Source: DASZQY01 sp963843565 (lineage in GTDB: Bacteria > Pseudomonadota > Alphaproteobacteria > Rhizobiales > Kaistiaceae). From it: DNA of 64,000 nt. The notes below the pieces were generated by a model that saw nothing but the letters and a program-made list of their open reading frames with translations, had not been told where the DNA came from and searched no databases. Each line of letters starts with the position of its first letter. Positions within the stretch are counted from its first letter, which is position 1. A program made the position numbers and the translations under genes. The stretch spans positions 558,001-622,000 of the forward strand of contig CAWJKY010000003.1 in assembly GCA_963843565.1 (NCBI GenBank), in the 5' to 3' direction. Shown in pieces: positions 17,652 to 26,166 of this stretch.

Positions 17652-18104
17652 TCAGCCGCGTCCGCGATAGGGCGAGACGCCCTGATCGGGCAGCCAGACG
17701 CCCTTCGGTGGAACGCCGGTCTGCCAGAAGACGTCGATCGGCATGCCGCCGCGCGGGTTGAAGTAGCCGCCAATCCTCAGCCACTTGGGTGAAAGCGTCG
17801 CGACCAGCCGCTTGGCGATCGTCACGGTGACGTCCTCGTGGAAGGCGCCGTGGTTGCGGAACGCGTTCAGATAGAGCTTCAGCGACTTCGACTCGATCAG
17901 CCATTTGCCGGGCACATAGTCGATGACCAGATGGCCGAAGTCGGGCTGTCCGGTGACCGGGCAGATCGAGGTGAACTCGGGAAACGTGAATCGCGCCAGG
18001 TACGCCGTGCCTTGGTGCGGGTTCGGCACGCGGTCGAGCGTCGCCTCCTCGGGAGAAGCGGGGAAAGCGACCGTGCGGCCGAGCTGAAGGGAGCGTTTTG
18101 CCAT
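17652..18104 (-). CDS. queF: NADPH-dependent 7-cyano-7-deazaguanine reductase
   Basis: Reduces preQ0 to preQ1 in queuosine synthesis. The 150-residue protein is the short, unimodular (YkvM-like) type. The nucleophilic Cys is in FTSICPVTGQPDFGHL with the catalytic Asp six residues on, and the NADPH motif ESKSLKLYLNAFRNHGAFHE is intact, as is the end YFNPRGGMPIDVFW. It starts MAKRSLQLGRTVAFP at ATG 18102-18104. No other queuosine genes are in the window. It precedes the TMEM175-like gene in the same direction. Confidence 0.96.
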   Translation of the reverse strand: MAKRSLQLGRTVAFPASPEEATLDRVPNPHQGTAYLARFTFPEFTSICPVTGQPDFGHLVIDYVPGKWLIESKSLKLYLNAFRNHGAFHEDVTVTIAKRLVATLSPKWLRIGGYFNPRGGMPIDVFWQTGVPPKGVWLPDQGVSPYRGRG

Positions 18105-18114
18105 GGCGGGGCTT

Positions 18115-19092
18115 CTACTCCGCCGCTGGCTTCGGCGCCACCAGGTGGCGCGCCCCGCGATCGAACCGCCAGACGGAGCGGCCCTCAAGGCGGGTTCCGG
18201 CCCACCACCGGTCGAGGCCGGAGAGCGCGACGTGATCCTCCTCGCCGGCCAGCACCTGCTCCCCAGCGGCGGTCAGCTCCAGCTCCGCCTCGCGGAAGCG
18301 CTCGGTGTCGGTGTCGGCGGCCGCCGGTGGCGGCAGCCCGGCAATCAGCGGCACGTCACACGAGGCGAGATCGTCGAGCAGATGGAAGAAGCTCCAGTCG
18401 CCCATGAAGGCGGCTTCCTCGAGCGCGAGGACATCGTGGAAGAGGGCGACCGGCGCGCGGAAGCCACTGCCGATCTGGGAAAGGATGGCGTACTCGGTGC
18501 GGCCGAGCCCGTTGCCCGGCTCGGGGAGTTCCTCGAGAAAGCGGATCAGCGCTGGCCGCAGAAACGGCAGGGTGGAACCGGCGTGTCCGGCCTGGCGCGC
18601 GATCTTTTCGGGCGTCGGTGCGCAAAGCTCGCTCCACACCGTCGCGCCCAGCGCGAGGTCGGCCGGCGTGATCGGCCGCGCGCGTTCCGCGAACCGCAGG
18701 ATGGTGTCGGCCTTCTGGGCGCCCAGAAAGTCGTTCGCCTGGACCAGGGTGATGCCGCTGCTGCGTCCGGTCGAGGCGAGGAAATCCAGAATCTGGACCA
18801 ACTGAAGCTGATCGTAGAGGTCGTGCTCGAACCACAGCGCGATGCTGTCGAAGTCGGCATGGGCGCCCATCAGCGCGTCACGCTCGGCGAACTCCGCGGC
18901 GATCGTCTCCGGCGCGATGCGGAAGCGATGGGCGAGGTAGGCGACCCGTTCGTGGGAGCAATCGGCGAGCGGCCCGGCGATGAGCGGCCCCTCATGCAGC
19001 ACGTCGCGCCAGGGCATGATCGTCCCGCTCAGGCCCGCCTGCTGGAGCAGATCCGCCGTGCTGTCGCCGTTGGTGAGGATCAGGTTGGCCAT
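18115..19092 (-). CDS. DUF1835 domain-containing protein
   Basis: A soluble 325-residue protein. The start MANLILTNGDSTADLLQQAG leads into IMPWRDVLHEGPLIAG, the conserved opening of DUF1835. IALWFEHDLYDQLQLVQIL and PALIRFLEELPEPGNGLGRT (the latter part resembling the DUF3658-type C-terminus) follow. The family often carries a wHTH-like C-terminal half, but its biochemical role is unknown. It ends 10 bases upstream of queF in the same direction and is divergent from eno. Confidence 0.82.
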   Translation of the reverse strand: MANLILTNGDSTADLLQQAGLSGTIMPWRDVLHEGPLIAGPLADCSHERVAYLAHRFRIAPETIAAEFAERDALMGAHADFDSIALWFEHDLYDQLQLVQILDFLASTGRSSGITLVQANDFLGAQKADTILRFAERARPITPADLALGATVWSELCAPTPEKIARQAGHAGSTLPFLRPALIRFLEELPEPGNGLGRTEYAILSQIGSGFRAPVALFHDVLALEEAAFMGDWSFFHLLDDLASCDVPLIAGLPPPAAADTDTERFREAELELTAAGEQVLAGEEDHVALSGLDRWWAGTRLEGRSVWRFDRGARHLVAPKPAAE

Positions 19093-19212
19093 CCCGCGGC
19101 AAGATGGCGAAGGACTGCGAAATTGTCACGCTTTTCGGCGGTCCCTGCGCCTTCCGCGCCGGGTCGGCTTGCTGTAGAACGCGCCTCATTCAGCCAATTC
19201 GAGGGGAGCGCC

Positions 19213-20490
19213 ATGACCGCGATCATCGACATCATCGGACGGGAAATTCTGGACAGCCGCGGGAACCCGACTGTTGAGGTGGACGTGGTCCTGGAGGACG
19301 GCTCCATGGGCCGGGCGGCGGTGCCATCGGGGGCCTCGACCGGCGCTCACGAGGCGGTGGAGCTTCGCGACGGGGACAAGAAGCGCTTCGGCGGCAAGGG
19401 CGTCCAGAAGGCCGTGGAGGCCGTCAACGGCGAGATCTTCGAGGCGGTCGGCGGCATGGAGGCCGAGAACCAGGTCCATATCGACAAGACCCTGATCGCC
19501 CTCGACGGAACCCCCAACAAGCACCGGCTCGGCGCCAACGCGATCCTCGGGGTTTCGCTGGCCGTGGCGAAGGCAGCGGCGGAAGCGACCGGCCAGCCGC
19601 TCTATCGCTACGTCGGAGGTACGAACGCACACGTGTTGCCCGTACCGATGATGAACGTGCTGAACGGCGGCGTGCACGCCGACAATCCGATCGATTTCCA
19701 GGAGTTCATGATCGTTCCCTACGGCGCGCCGACCCTTGCGGAGTCGGTCCGCATGGGCGCGGAGGTGTTTCACGCCCTGAAGAAGGCGCTCCACGATGCC
19801 GGCCACAACACCAACGTCGGCGACGAGGGCGGCTTCGCCCCCAACCTGAAGTCCGCCACCGAGGCCCTCGACTTCATCGTCAAGGCCATCTCGGCCGCCG
19901 GCTACAAGCCCGGCGACGACGTCGCGATCGCCCTCGACCCGGCGTCGAGCGAGTTCTTCAAGGACGGCAAGTACGTCTATTCGGGCGAGGGCAAGACGCG
20001 CACCGACGACGAGCAGGTCGCCTACCTCGCCGAGCTGGTGAAGGCCTATCCCATCGTCTCCATCGAGGACGGATTTGCCGAGGACGACTGGGAAGGCTGG
20101 AAGAAGGCGACCGCGTCGCTCGGCGACAAGATCCAGTTCGTCGGCGACGACATCTTCGTCACCAACTCGGAGCGCCTGCAGAAGGGCATCGACATGGGGG
20201 TCGGCAATTCGATCCTGATCAAGGTCAACCAGATCGGCTCACTGACCGAGACGCTCGACACGATGGCGCTCGCCAAGTCGGCCGCCTACACCTGCGTGAT
20301 GTCGCACCGTTCCGGCGAAACGGAAGATTCGACCATCGCGGACTTGGCAGTCGCCACCAACTGTGGACAGATCAAGACCGGCTCGATGTCGCGGTCGGAC
20401 CGCATCGCCAAGTACAACCAGTTGATCCGCATCGAGCAGGAGCTCGGCACGTCCGCTGCATTCGCCGGCAAGGCGGTCTTCAAGCGGTAG
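19213..20490 (+). CDS. eno: Enolase
   Basis: Dehydrates 2-phosphoglycerate to phosphoenolpyruvate and is usually part of the RNA degradosome or membrane-associated. The 425 residues have IDIIGREILDSRGNPTVEVD, VPSGASTGAHEAVELRDGD, KHRLGANAILGVSLA, the metal ligands in VAIALDPASSEFFK and IVSIEDGFAEDDW, QFVGDDIFVTN, the catalytic Lys in SILIKVNQIGSLTE and the signature VMSHRSGETEDSTIADLAV. The start at ATG 19213 is preceded by GAGGGGA. Its position before ftsB and pdhA is the conserved alphaproteobacterial order. Confidence 0.98.
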   Translation: MTAIIDIIGREILDSRGNPTVEVDVVLEDGSMGRAAVPSGASTGAHEAVELRDGDKKRFGGKGVQKAVEAVNGEIFEAVGGMEAENQVHIDKTLIALDGTPNKHRLGANAILGVSLAVAKAAAEATGQPLYRYVGGTNAHVLPVPMMNVLNGGVHADNPIDFQEFMIVPYGAPTLAESVRMGAEVFHALKKALHDAGHNTNVGDEGGFAPNLKSATEALDFIVKAISAAGYKPGDDVAIALDPASSEFFKDGKYVYSGEGKTRTDDEQVAYLAELVKAYPIVSIEDGFAEDDWEGWKKATASLGDKIQFVGDDIFVTNSERLQKGIDMGVGNSILIKVNQIGSLTETLDTMALAKSAAYTCVMSHRSGETEDSTIADLAVATNCGQIKTGSMSRSDRIAKYNQLIRIEQELGTSAAFAGKAVFKR

Positions 20491-20497
20491 GTCGGCG

Positions 20498-20543
20498 CCG
20501 CCTCAGGCGGTTCGAGAGGGCGGTGGAGGGGCGACAACCCTCC
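20498..20543. terminator. Two tandem hairpins after eno
   Basis: CCGCC TCA GGCGG (20498-20510) and GGAGGG-7-CCCTCC (20525-20543) are perfect short inverted repeats directly behind the eno stop. Neither has a uridine tract, so partial termination or mRNA-end protection is the most that can be said. Confidence 0.35.
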
Positions 20544-20595
20544 ATTAAGGCTCGTGGGCGCATCCTTGCCGGGTTCTTTCCGGGGCCCCGCGCAT

Positions 20596-20928
20596 ATGAT
20601 CACCCGCCACCGTCGCCGGACGTTCCTGCGTCGCATCTGGATGCCGCTGCTGAGCGCCGGCGTGCTGGCCTACTTCGGCTATCACGCGTTCAGCGGTTCG
20701 TTCGGCATCTGGGCGATGGACCGCCTGGAGGCGGACCGGGCGCGGCTGACGACCGAACTCGAGACCCTGAAGGCGGAACACGCCGGTCTCGAGAAGCAGG
20801 TGGCGGCGCTCCGCCCGTCGAGTCTGGACGCCGATGTGGTCGACCTCGACGCGCGCGACGCTCTCAACATGATGCGGCCCGACGAACTGCTGATCGCTCC
20901 CGGTGCGGCGCAGCAATTGGGGCAATGA
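20596..20928 (+). CDS. ftsB: FtsB/DivIC-family cell-division protein
   Basis: A bitopic septum-formation initiator of 110 residues. The short basic cytoplasmic start MITRHRRRTFLRRIW is followed by one membrane helix (MPLLSAGVLAYFGYHAFSG) and a periplasmic coiled coil (MDRLEADRARLTTELETLKA, EHAGLEKQVAALRPSSLDAD). The C-terminal motif DLDARDALNMMRPDELLI is conserved in rhizobial members. The ATG at 20596 is preferred over 20554, which would add a non-conserved leader. It would bind FtsL and FtsQ in the divisome. It lies between eno and pdhA as in relatives. Confidence 0.9.
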   Translation: MITRHRRRTFLRRIWMPLLSAGVLAYFGYHAFSGSFGIWAMDRLEADRARLTTELETLKAEHAGLEKQVAALRPSSLDADVVDLDARDALNMMRPDELLIAPGAAQQLGQ

Positions 20929-20960
20929 CCTGAAATTGCTGTGAAGTTGGGGCTCGACGC

Positions 20961-20988
20961 TTGTCCGGCGATGGCGAAAACCTATGTC
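20961..20988 (+). promoter_or_regulatory. Possible promoter of the pdh operon
   Basis: TTGTCC at 20961 and TATGTC at 20983, spaced 16 bases, resemble a housekeeping promoter and would give a leader of roughly 120 bases before pdhA. This is a motif match only. Confidence 0.3.
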
Positions 20989-21113
20989 ATTCCAGCATAC
21001 TAGCGATGCGTGTTTGCGCGTCCCATGACCTTGGATTGACTCGGGCGATCCGGTAGCTTGCCGACCAACAACAAAAAGAAGAAGACTGCCATCCACCCAA
21101 GGGGAGGCCATTG

Positions 21114-22178
21114 ATGCCAAAAGCCCAAACTCAGGCCGCCGAGCCGGCCGTAGCGATCGCGGTCGCACCGCGAAAATCGCAGCGGGCGGAAACGGCGGGG
21201 GCGAAAGGCGGCATCGCCACCCTCACCAAGGAACAGGAACTTCAAGCCTTCACCCGAATGCTCCTCATTCGCCGTTTCGAGGAGCGCGCCGGACAGATGT
21301 ACGGCATGGGGCTGATCGGCGGATTTTGTCACCTCTACATCGGGCAGGAAGCCGTCGTCGTCGGCATGGAGCTGGCAATCGAGGATGGCGATCAGGTCAT
21401 CACCGGCTACCGCGACCATGGCCACATGCTCGCTTCGGGCATGGACCCCAAGGGCGTGATGGCCGAGCTTGCCGGCCGCCGGTCGGGCTATTCGCGCGGC
21501 AAGGGCGGCTCGATGCACATGTTCTCGCGCGAGAAGGAATTCTTCGGCGGCCACGGGATCGTCGGCGCGCCGGTGCCGCTCGGCACGGGCCTGGCGTTCG
21601 CCAACAAGTACCGGAAGAACGATCGCGTCTGCCTGACCTTCTTCGGCGACGGCGCCGCCAACCAGGGCCAGGTTTACGAGAGTTTCAATATGGCGGAGCT
21701 GTGGAAGCTCCCGGTCGTCTACGTCATCGAGAACAACCGCTACGCCATGGGCACCTCGGTGGCGCGCTCCTCGGCGCAGACCGATTTCGCCAAGCGCGGC
21801 ATCTCCTTCAACATCCCCGGCGATCAGGTCGACGGCATGGACGTGCGCGCCGTGAAGGCGGCGGGCGACAAGGCGGTGGAGTGGTGCCGCGCCGGCAAGG
21901 GTCCGTACATCCTCGAGATGCAGACCTATCGCTATCGCGGCCATTCGATGTCGGACCCGGCCAAGTATCGCACGCGCGAAGAGGTCAACGACGTGCGCGA
22001 GCACCACGACCCGATCGACCACATCCGGGCGCGCATCCTCAAGGACGGCGTCGCCAGCGAGGCCGAGTTGAAGAAGATCGAGACGGAGGTGCGCAATCAG
22101 GTTGTTGCGGCCGCCGAGTACGCCCAGTCGGGCCCGGAGCCCGACCCGAGCGAGCTGTGGACCGATATCACCGCCTGA
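21114..22178 (+). CDS. pdhA: Pyruvate dehydrogenase E1 component, alpha subunit
   Basis: With PdhB it decarboxylates pyruvate using thiamine diphosphate. The 354 residues contain MLLIRRFEERAGQMYGMGLI, GFCHLYIGQEAVVVGMELAI, ITGYRDHGHMLASGMDP, and the TPP/Mg motif from GDGAANQGQVYESFNMA to ENNRYAMGTS. The phosphorylation-loop-like region is YRYRGHSMSDPAKYRTREEV. ATG 21114 is chosen because GGAGG lies 6 bases upstream. A 35-residue Ala-rich N-terminal extension precedes the core. First gene of the pdh operon. Confidence 0.97.
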   Translation: MPKAQTQAAEPAVAIAVAPRKSQRAETAGAKGGIATLTKEQELQAFTRMLLIRRFEERAGQMYGMGLIGGFCHLYIGQEAVVVGMELAIEDGDQVITGYRDHGHMLASGMDPKGVMAELAGRRSGYSRGKGGSMHMFSREKEFFGGHGIVGAPVPLGTGLAFANKYRKNDRVCLTFFGDGAANQGQVYESFNMAELWKLPVVYVIENNRYAMGTSVARSSAQTDFAKRGISFNIPGDQVDGMDVRAVKAAGDKAVEWCRAGKGPYILEMQTYRYRGHSMSDPAKYRTREEVNDVREHHDPIDHIRARILKDGVASEAELKKIETEVRNQVVAAAEYAQSGPEPDPSELWTDITA

Positions 22179-22249
22179 AGCACGCGCAGTCCGGCCCTCA
22201 CATCTGCGGCAGGCCCCGGGCCGACGGAAGCGCGAACTAGGAACAACCC

Positions 22250-23647
22250 ATGCCGACTGACATCCTGATGCCCGCCCTGTCGCCCACCATGGAGGAGGGC
22301 AAGCTCGCCAAGTGGCTCAAGAAAGAGGGCGACACGGTCAAGTCCGGCGACGTGATTGCCGAGATCGAGACCGACAAGGCGACGATGGAGGTCGAGGCGG
22401 TCGACGAGGGAACCATCGCCAAGATCCTGGTCCCCGAGGGGACCGAGAACGTCAAGGTCAACGCGCCGATCGCGGTTCTGGCCGGGGAGGGCGAGGACGT
22501 CGCGTCCGCCGCCAGCGCCGCCCCCGCGGTCAACGGCAAACAGGCGCCGCCCCCTGCCGCGCCGGCTCCGGCCGAAGCGAAAAGTGCGCCCGCCGCGGCG
22601 CCCGTCCCGGCCGCGCCAAGGGAGGCGCCGGCCGCCGATCCCGATATTCCCGCCGGCACCGAGATGGCGACCATGACGGTGCGCGAAGCGCTCCGCGATG
22701 CCATGGCCGAGGAGATGCGCCGCGACAAGGACGTCTTCGTGATGGGCGAAGAGGTCGCCGAGTACCAGGGCGCCTACAAGGTCACCCAGGGGCTGTTGCA
22801 GGAGTTCGGCGCCGACCGAGTCGTCGACACGCCGATCACCGAGCATGGCTTCACGGGCCTCGGGGTCGGCGCGGCCCTTGCCGGCCTCAGGCCGATCGTC
22901 GAATTCATGACGTGGAACTTCGCCATGCAGGCGATCGACCACATCATCAATTCGGCCGCGAAGACGCGCTACATGTCGGGCGGGCAGATGAGCGCGCCGA
23001 TCGTCTTCCGCGGGCCGAACGGCGCTGCCGCCCGCGTCGCCGCCCAGCACAGCCAGGACTACGCCGCCTGGTACGCGCAGGTGCCGGGGCTGATCGTCAT
23101 CCAGCCGTACAGCGCCGCCGACGCCAAGGGGCTGCTGAAGGCGGCGATCCGCGACCCGAACCCGGTCGTCTTCCTCGAAAACGAAATCCTCTACGGCCAT
23201 TCCTTCGAGGTGCCGAAGCTCGACGATTTCGTGCTGCCGATTGGCAAGGCGAAGATCGAGCGGACCGGAAAGGACGTGACGCTGGTCTCCTTCGGCATCG
23301 GCATGACTTACGCCACCAAGGCGGCCGACGAGCTCGCCGGCATGGGCATCGAGGCGGAGGTCATCGACCTGAGGACGCTGCGCCCGATGGACATGGCGAC
23401 CGTCATCGAGTTGGTGAAGAAGACCAACCGCTGCGTCACCGTCGAGGAAGGCTGGCCGGTCGCCTCGATCGGCTCCTACGTCGCCTCGGAGATCACCACG
23501 CAGGCGTTCGACTATCTCGACGCCCCGGCGATCAAGGTCGCCGGCAAGGACGTGCCGATGCCCTACGCGGCGAACCTCGAAAAGCTCGCGCTGCCTTCGG
23601 TCACTGAAGTGATCGACGCGGTCAAGGCCGTGACGTATCGGACCTGA
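22250..23647 (+). CDS. pdhB: Pyruvate dehydrogenase E1 component, beta subunit with N-terminal lipoyl domain
   Basis: A 465-residue fusion. Residues 1-80 form a lipoyl domain (MPTDILMPALSPTMEEGKLA; lipoyl-Lys in EIETDKATMEVEAVD). About 85-140 is an Ala/Pro linker. The rest is the E1-beta catalytic subunit (MTVREALRDAMAEEMRRDKD, VFVMGEEVAEYQGAYKVTQG, DTPITEHGFTGLGVGAALAG, and VIDLRTLRPMDMATV). A lipoyl domain on E1-beta is characteristic of alphaproteobacterial PDH, so the complex carries lipoyl groups on both E1-beta and E2. RBS AGGA lies 8 bases before the ATG. Confidence 0.98.
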   Translation: MPTDILMPALSPTMEEGKLAKWLKKEGDTVKSGDVIAEIETDKATMEVEAVDEGTIAKILVPEGTENVKVNAPIAVLAGEGEDVASAASAAPAVNGKQAPPPAAPAPAEAKSAPAAAPVPAAPREAPAADPDIPAGTEMATMTVREALRDAMAEEMRRDKDVFVMGEEVAEYQGAYKVTQGLLQEFGADRVVDTPITEHGFTGLGVGAALAGLRPIVEFMTWNFAMQAIDHIINSAAKTRYMSGGQMSAPIVFRGPNGAAARVAAQHSQDYAAWYAQVPGLIVIQPYSAADAKGLLKAAIRDPNPVVFLENEILYGHSFEVPKLDDFVLPIGKAKIERTGKDVTLVSFGIGMTYATKAADELAGMGIEAEVIDLRTLRPMDMATVIELVKKTNRCVTVEEGWPVASIGSYVASEITTQAFDYLDAPAIKVAGKDVPMPYAANLEKLALPSVTEVIDAVKAVTYRT

Positions 23648-23651
23648 CCTG

Positions 23652-23957
23652 ATGGCCGGTCCGAGAGAACAGCCCGTTCCGCCTGACGCCGCCGCCGACG
23701 AAAAAGCGGTCGAGATTCTGCGGGCCTTCGTGGTCGACGGTGGACTTTCGATCGCCTTCACGCGTGGCTTCGACGACCCCTCCATGTGGGGCATGGCGCT
23801 GGCCGATGTCGCCCGCCACGCGGCGCGCGCCTACGCCAAGGAAGGCGTGATGGACGAGCAGGAGGCGTTGCAGCTCATCGCCGAGATGTTCGCGGCCGAG
23901 ATGGCGCACCAGACCGACCCGGGCCAGACCGACGAACGCGGGACGTGGGAGAACTGA
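23652..23957 (+). CDS. DUF5076 protein in the pdh operon
   Basis: A small cytoplasmic protein of 101 residues between pdhB and pdhC, with 4-base gaps on both sides, so surely co-transcribed. Conserved stretches are EILRAFVVDGGLSIAFTRGF, DPSMWGMALADVARHAARAY and GVMDEQEALQLIAEMFAAEM, matching DUF5076 as found at this locus in rhizobia. Mostly alpha-helical; no catalytic motif. A role in PDH assembly or regulation is an inference from position only. Confidence 0.85.
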   Translation: MAGPREQPVPPDAAADEKAVEILRAFVVDGGLSIAFTRGFDDPSMWGMALADVARHAARAYAKEGVMDEQEALQLIAEMFAAEMAHQTDPGQTDERGTWEN

Positions 23958-23961
23958 CGCC

Positions 23962-25308
23962 ATGCCGACCAACATCCTCATGCCCGCCCTGTCGCCGACC
24001 ATGGAGACGGGCAACCTTGCCAAGTGGCTCAAGAAGGAGGGCGACACAGTCAAGGCCGGCGACGTGATCGCCGAGATCGAGACCGACAAGGCGACCATGG
24101 AATTCGAGGCGGTCGACGAGGGGACCATCGGCAAGATACTGGTCCCCGAAGGGACCCAGGACATCGCCATCAACCAGCCGATCGCGGTGCTTCTCGCCGA
24201 GGGCGAGGACAAAAGCGCCATCAAGGACGGGCCTGCTGCGCCCGCCGCCGCGCCGAAGGTCGAAGCCGCACCTGCCAAGTCCGAGCCGGCAGCCGCGCCC
24301 GCCGCGACACCGACACCCGCTCCGGCCGCGCCTCAGGCGCGGCCCGCTGGCAACGGCAGCCGGATCTTCGCCTCGCCGCTCGCTCGCCGCATGGCGAAGG
24401 AGGCCGGCATCGACCTCGCGCAGATCGCGGGGTCGGGTCCGCATGGCCGCATTGTCATGACCGACATTGCCGGGGTCGCGCCGGGTGCGGCGCCGCGCGC
24501 CGCGGCCCCCGCCCAAGAGGCGAGGAGCGCCGGAGGCGCGACAGGGAAGCCAATAAGCGCGCCGTCGATGAGCGACGCGCAGGTGATGAAGCTGTTCGAG
24601 GACGGAGAGTATTCCGTCATCCCGCACGACAACGTGCGCAAGATCATCGCCAGGCGGCTGGTCGAAGCCAAGACGACGATCCCGCATTTCTATCTGACGA
24701 TCGACACGGAGATCGACGCGCTGCTGGCGCTGCGGGCCCAGCTCAACGCCGCCGCGCCGCGCGACAAGGATGGCAAGCCGGCGTGGAAGGTGTCGGTCAA
24801 CGACCTCGTCATCAAGGCGCTGGCGATGGCGCTGATGCGGGTGCCCGACGCCAACGTCACGTGGACCGAAGCCGGCATGCTGCAACACACGCGGGCCGAC
24901 GTCGGGGTCGCGGTGTCGATCCCCGGCGGGCTCATCACGCCGGTCGTGCGTCACGCCGACATCAAGCGCATTTCGGAAATCTCGACCGAGATGAAGGACC
25001 TTGCCGCCCGCGCGCGGGTCAAGAAGCTCGCCCCGCAGGAGTATCAGGGCGGCACCACAGCCGTCTCGAATCTCGGCATGTTCGGGGTCAAGGATTTCGC
25101 CGCGGTCATCAACCCGCCACACGCGACCATCCTCGCCGTCGGTGCCGGCATCGAAACGCCGGTGGTGCGCAACGGCCAGGTCGAGGTGCACACCATCATG
25201 ACCTGCACGCTGTCGACCGACCACCGCGCGGTCGACGGGGCGCTCGGCGCCAAGCTGCTCTCCGCCTTCCGGGACTACATCGAGAAGCCGGCCGGGATGC
25301 TGGCGTGA
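23962..25308 (+). CDS. pdhC: Pyruvate dehydrogenase E2, dihydrolipoamide acetyltransferase
   Basis: The 448-residue core of the PDH complex. It has a lipoyl domain at 1-78 (lipoyl-Lys in ETDKATMEFEAVDEG), an Ala/Pro linker, and a peripheral-subunit-binding domain at about 132-168 (IFASPLARRMAKEAGIDLAQ, IAGSGPHGRIVMTDI). A second linker leads to the CoA-acetyltransferase domain from about 215 (RKIIARRLVEAKTTIPHFYL), with the catalytic motif STDHRAVDGALGAKLL near the end. Its lipoyl domain is nearly identical to that of PdhB, showing that one was copied from the other. Confidence 0.98.
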   Translation: MPTNILMPALSPTMETGNLAKWLKKEGDTVKAGDVIAEIETDKATMEFEAVDEGTIGKILVPEGTQDIAINQPIAVLLAEGEDKSAIKDGPAAPAAAPKVEAAPAKSEPAAAPAATPTPAPAAPQARPAGNGSRIFASPLARRMAKEAGIDLAQIAGSGPHGRIVMTDIAGVAPGAAPRAAAPAQEARSAGGATGKPISAPSMSDAQVMKLFEDGEYSVIPHDNVRKIIARRLVEAKTTIPHFYLTIDTEIDALLALRAQLNAAAPRDKDGKPAWKVSVNDLVIKALAMALMRVPDANVTWTEAGMLQHTRADVGVAVSIPGGLITPVVRHADIKRISEISTEMKDLAARARVKKLAPQEYQGGTTAVSNLGMFGVKDFAAVINPPHATILAVGAGIETPVVRNGQVEVHTIMTCTLSTDHRAVDGALGAKLLSAFRDYIEKPAGMLA

Positions 25309-25322
25309 CGTCAGGAGGAGCC

Positions 25323-25649
25323 ATGATGCTCCGCTCCGCGATCCTCGTTGCCGCCTTCGTATCAACCGCCGTCGTTCCGGCGTTCGCCGCGCTGCCGCCC
25401 TACTACCAGCGGGCACGCGAGATCCAGGCGATCCTCGACAGCGACGCGGTCCGCGAGAAGCTCAAGCAGGCGCCGATCGATTCGATCACCTCCATCGATA
25501 CCGACGTCTATGACGTCGCCGGTGGCAACTGCGATGTGGAGGTGACGATCGTCGACGTGCCGCCGGAGGCGGGCAAGCCGCAGATTGTCGGTCCACGCAA
25601 GTTCACGCTCGAGGTCGGTGACGCCGACTGCAGCACAGGCGGCGACTAG
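25323..25649 (+). CDS. Small exported protein in the pdh-lpd interval
   Basis: A protein of 108 residues with a clear signal peptide (MMLRSAILVAAFVSTAVVPA, cleavage likely after AFA). The mature part begins LPPYYQRAREIQAILDSDAV, then REKLKQAPIDSITSIDTDVY and YDVAGGNCDVEVTIVD, with two cysteines (NCDVE and DADCSTGGD). GGAGGAG directly precedes the ATG, and the gene starts 14 bases after pdhC. Homologues of unknown function occur near this locus in some rhizobia; no role can be assigned. Confidence 0.75.
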   Translation: MMLRSAILVAAFVSTAVVPAFAALPPYYQRAREIQAILDSDAVREKLKQAPIDSITSIDTDVYDVAGGNCDVEVTIVDVPPEAGKPQIVGPRKFTLEVGDADCSTGGD

Positions 25650-25652
25650 AAG

Positions 25653-26066
25653 ATGGCAGCGCCAGCCCCGCGGCCGCCGAGAGCCCACATAGCGGCGGCG
25701 CTCACCGCCCTCGTGGTGGCGGTTGCGGCCAGTTCGGCCTGGCTCGTCTGGTACAAGACCTTCCCGCGCGGCACGGGCTTCGACGATCTTTCGGGCCTGT
25801 TTGGCGCGCTCACGATCTTCGGGCTGGCTGTGCTGTGGCTGGTCCTTCGCGCCATCGTTCCGGTTGCGCGGACCGCCCTGATGGCGGTGGTCATCGCTGC
25901 TGTCTTGACCACGATCGTCGTCGTCATGATGTGCGGTCCGGTCGCCTGTTTCGTGCCCGGCCCGGAGCGGTTCCTGGGCTGGTTCGTCGTTGTGGGGGTA
26001 GCGTTCGCTGCCCTCCTTCATCATCTGGTTCTGGTGGCGCTCAGCCCGCGGACGGCACGGACCTGA
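25653..26066 (+). CDS. Small integral membrane protein, hypothetical
   Basis: A protein of 137 residues starting 3 bases after the previous gene. Four hydrophobic segments are visible: AALTALVVAVAASSAWLVWY, LFGALTIFGLAVLWLVLRAI, ALMAVVIAAVLTTIVVVMMC and FVVVGVAFAALLHHLVLVAL. Two cysteines in CGPVACFVPGP lie in the loop between helices 3 and 4. No family is recognised. It ends 100 bases before lpd and is probably co-transcribed with the pdh genes. Confidence 0.7.
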   Translation: MAAPAPRPPRAHIAAALTALVVAVAASSAWLVWYKTFPRGTGFDDLSGLFGALTIFGLAVLWLVLRAIVPVARTALMAVVIAAVLTTIVVVMMCGPVACFVPGPERFLGWFVVVGVAFAALLHHLVLVALSPRTART

Positions 26067-26166
26067 GGCGGCCCCCGCGCCGCGCATCGCAGCGTTGCGC
26101 GCGGCGGTTGGGCGGCTCTGGCGGCCTGTGCTAGATGTCCCGGCAAAGAAGGAGAGTGGGGAGGCC

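Noticed and set aside
18103..19212. Long plus-strand open frame running into eno
   Set aside because: It is an antisense shadow of the DUF1835 gene in high-GC DNA; enolase homology starts at 19213, where a good ribosome-binding site occurs.
22097..23794. 565-codon minus-strand frame opposite pdhB
   Set aside because: Antisense shadow of pdhB; composition is typical of reversed high-GC codons and it matches nothing.
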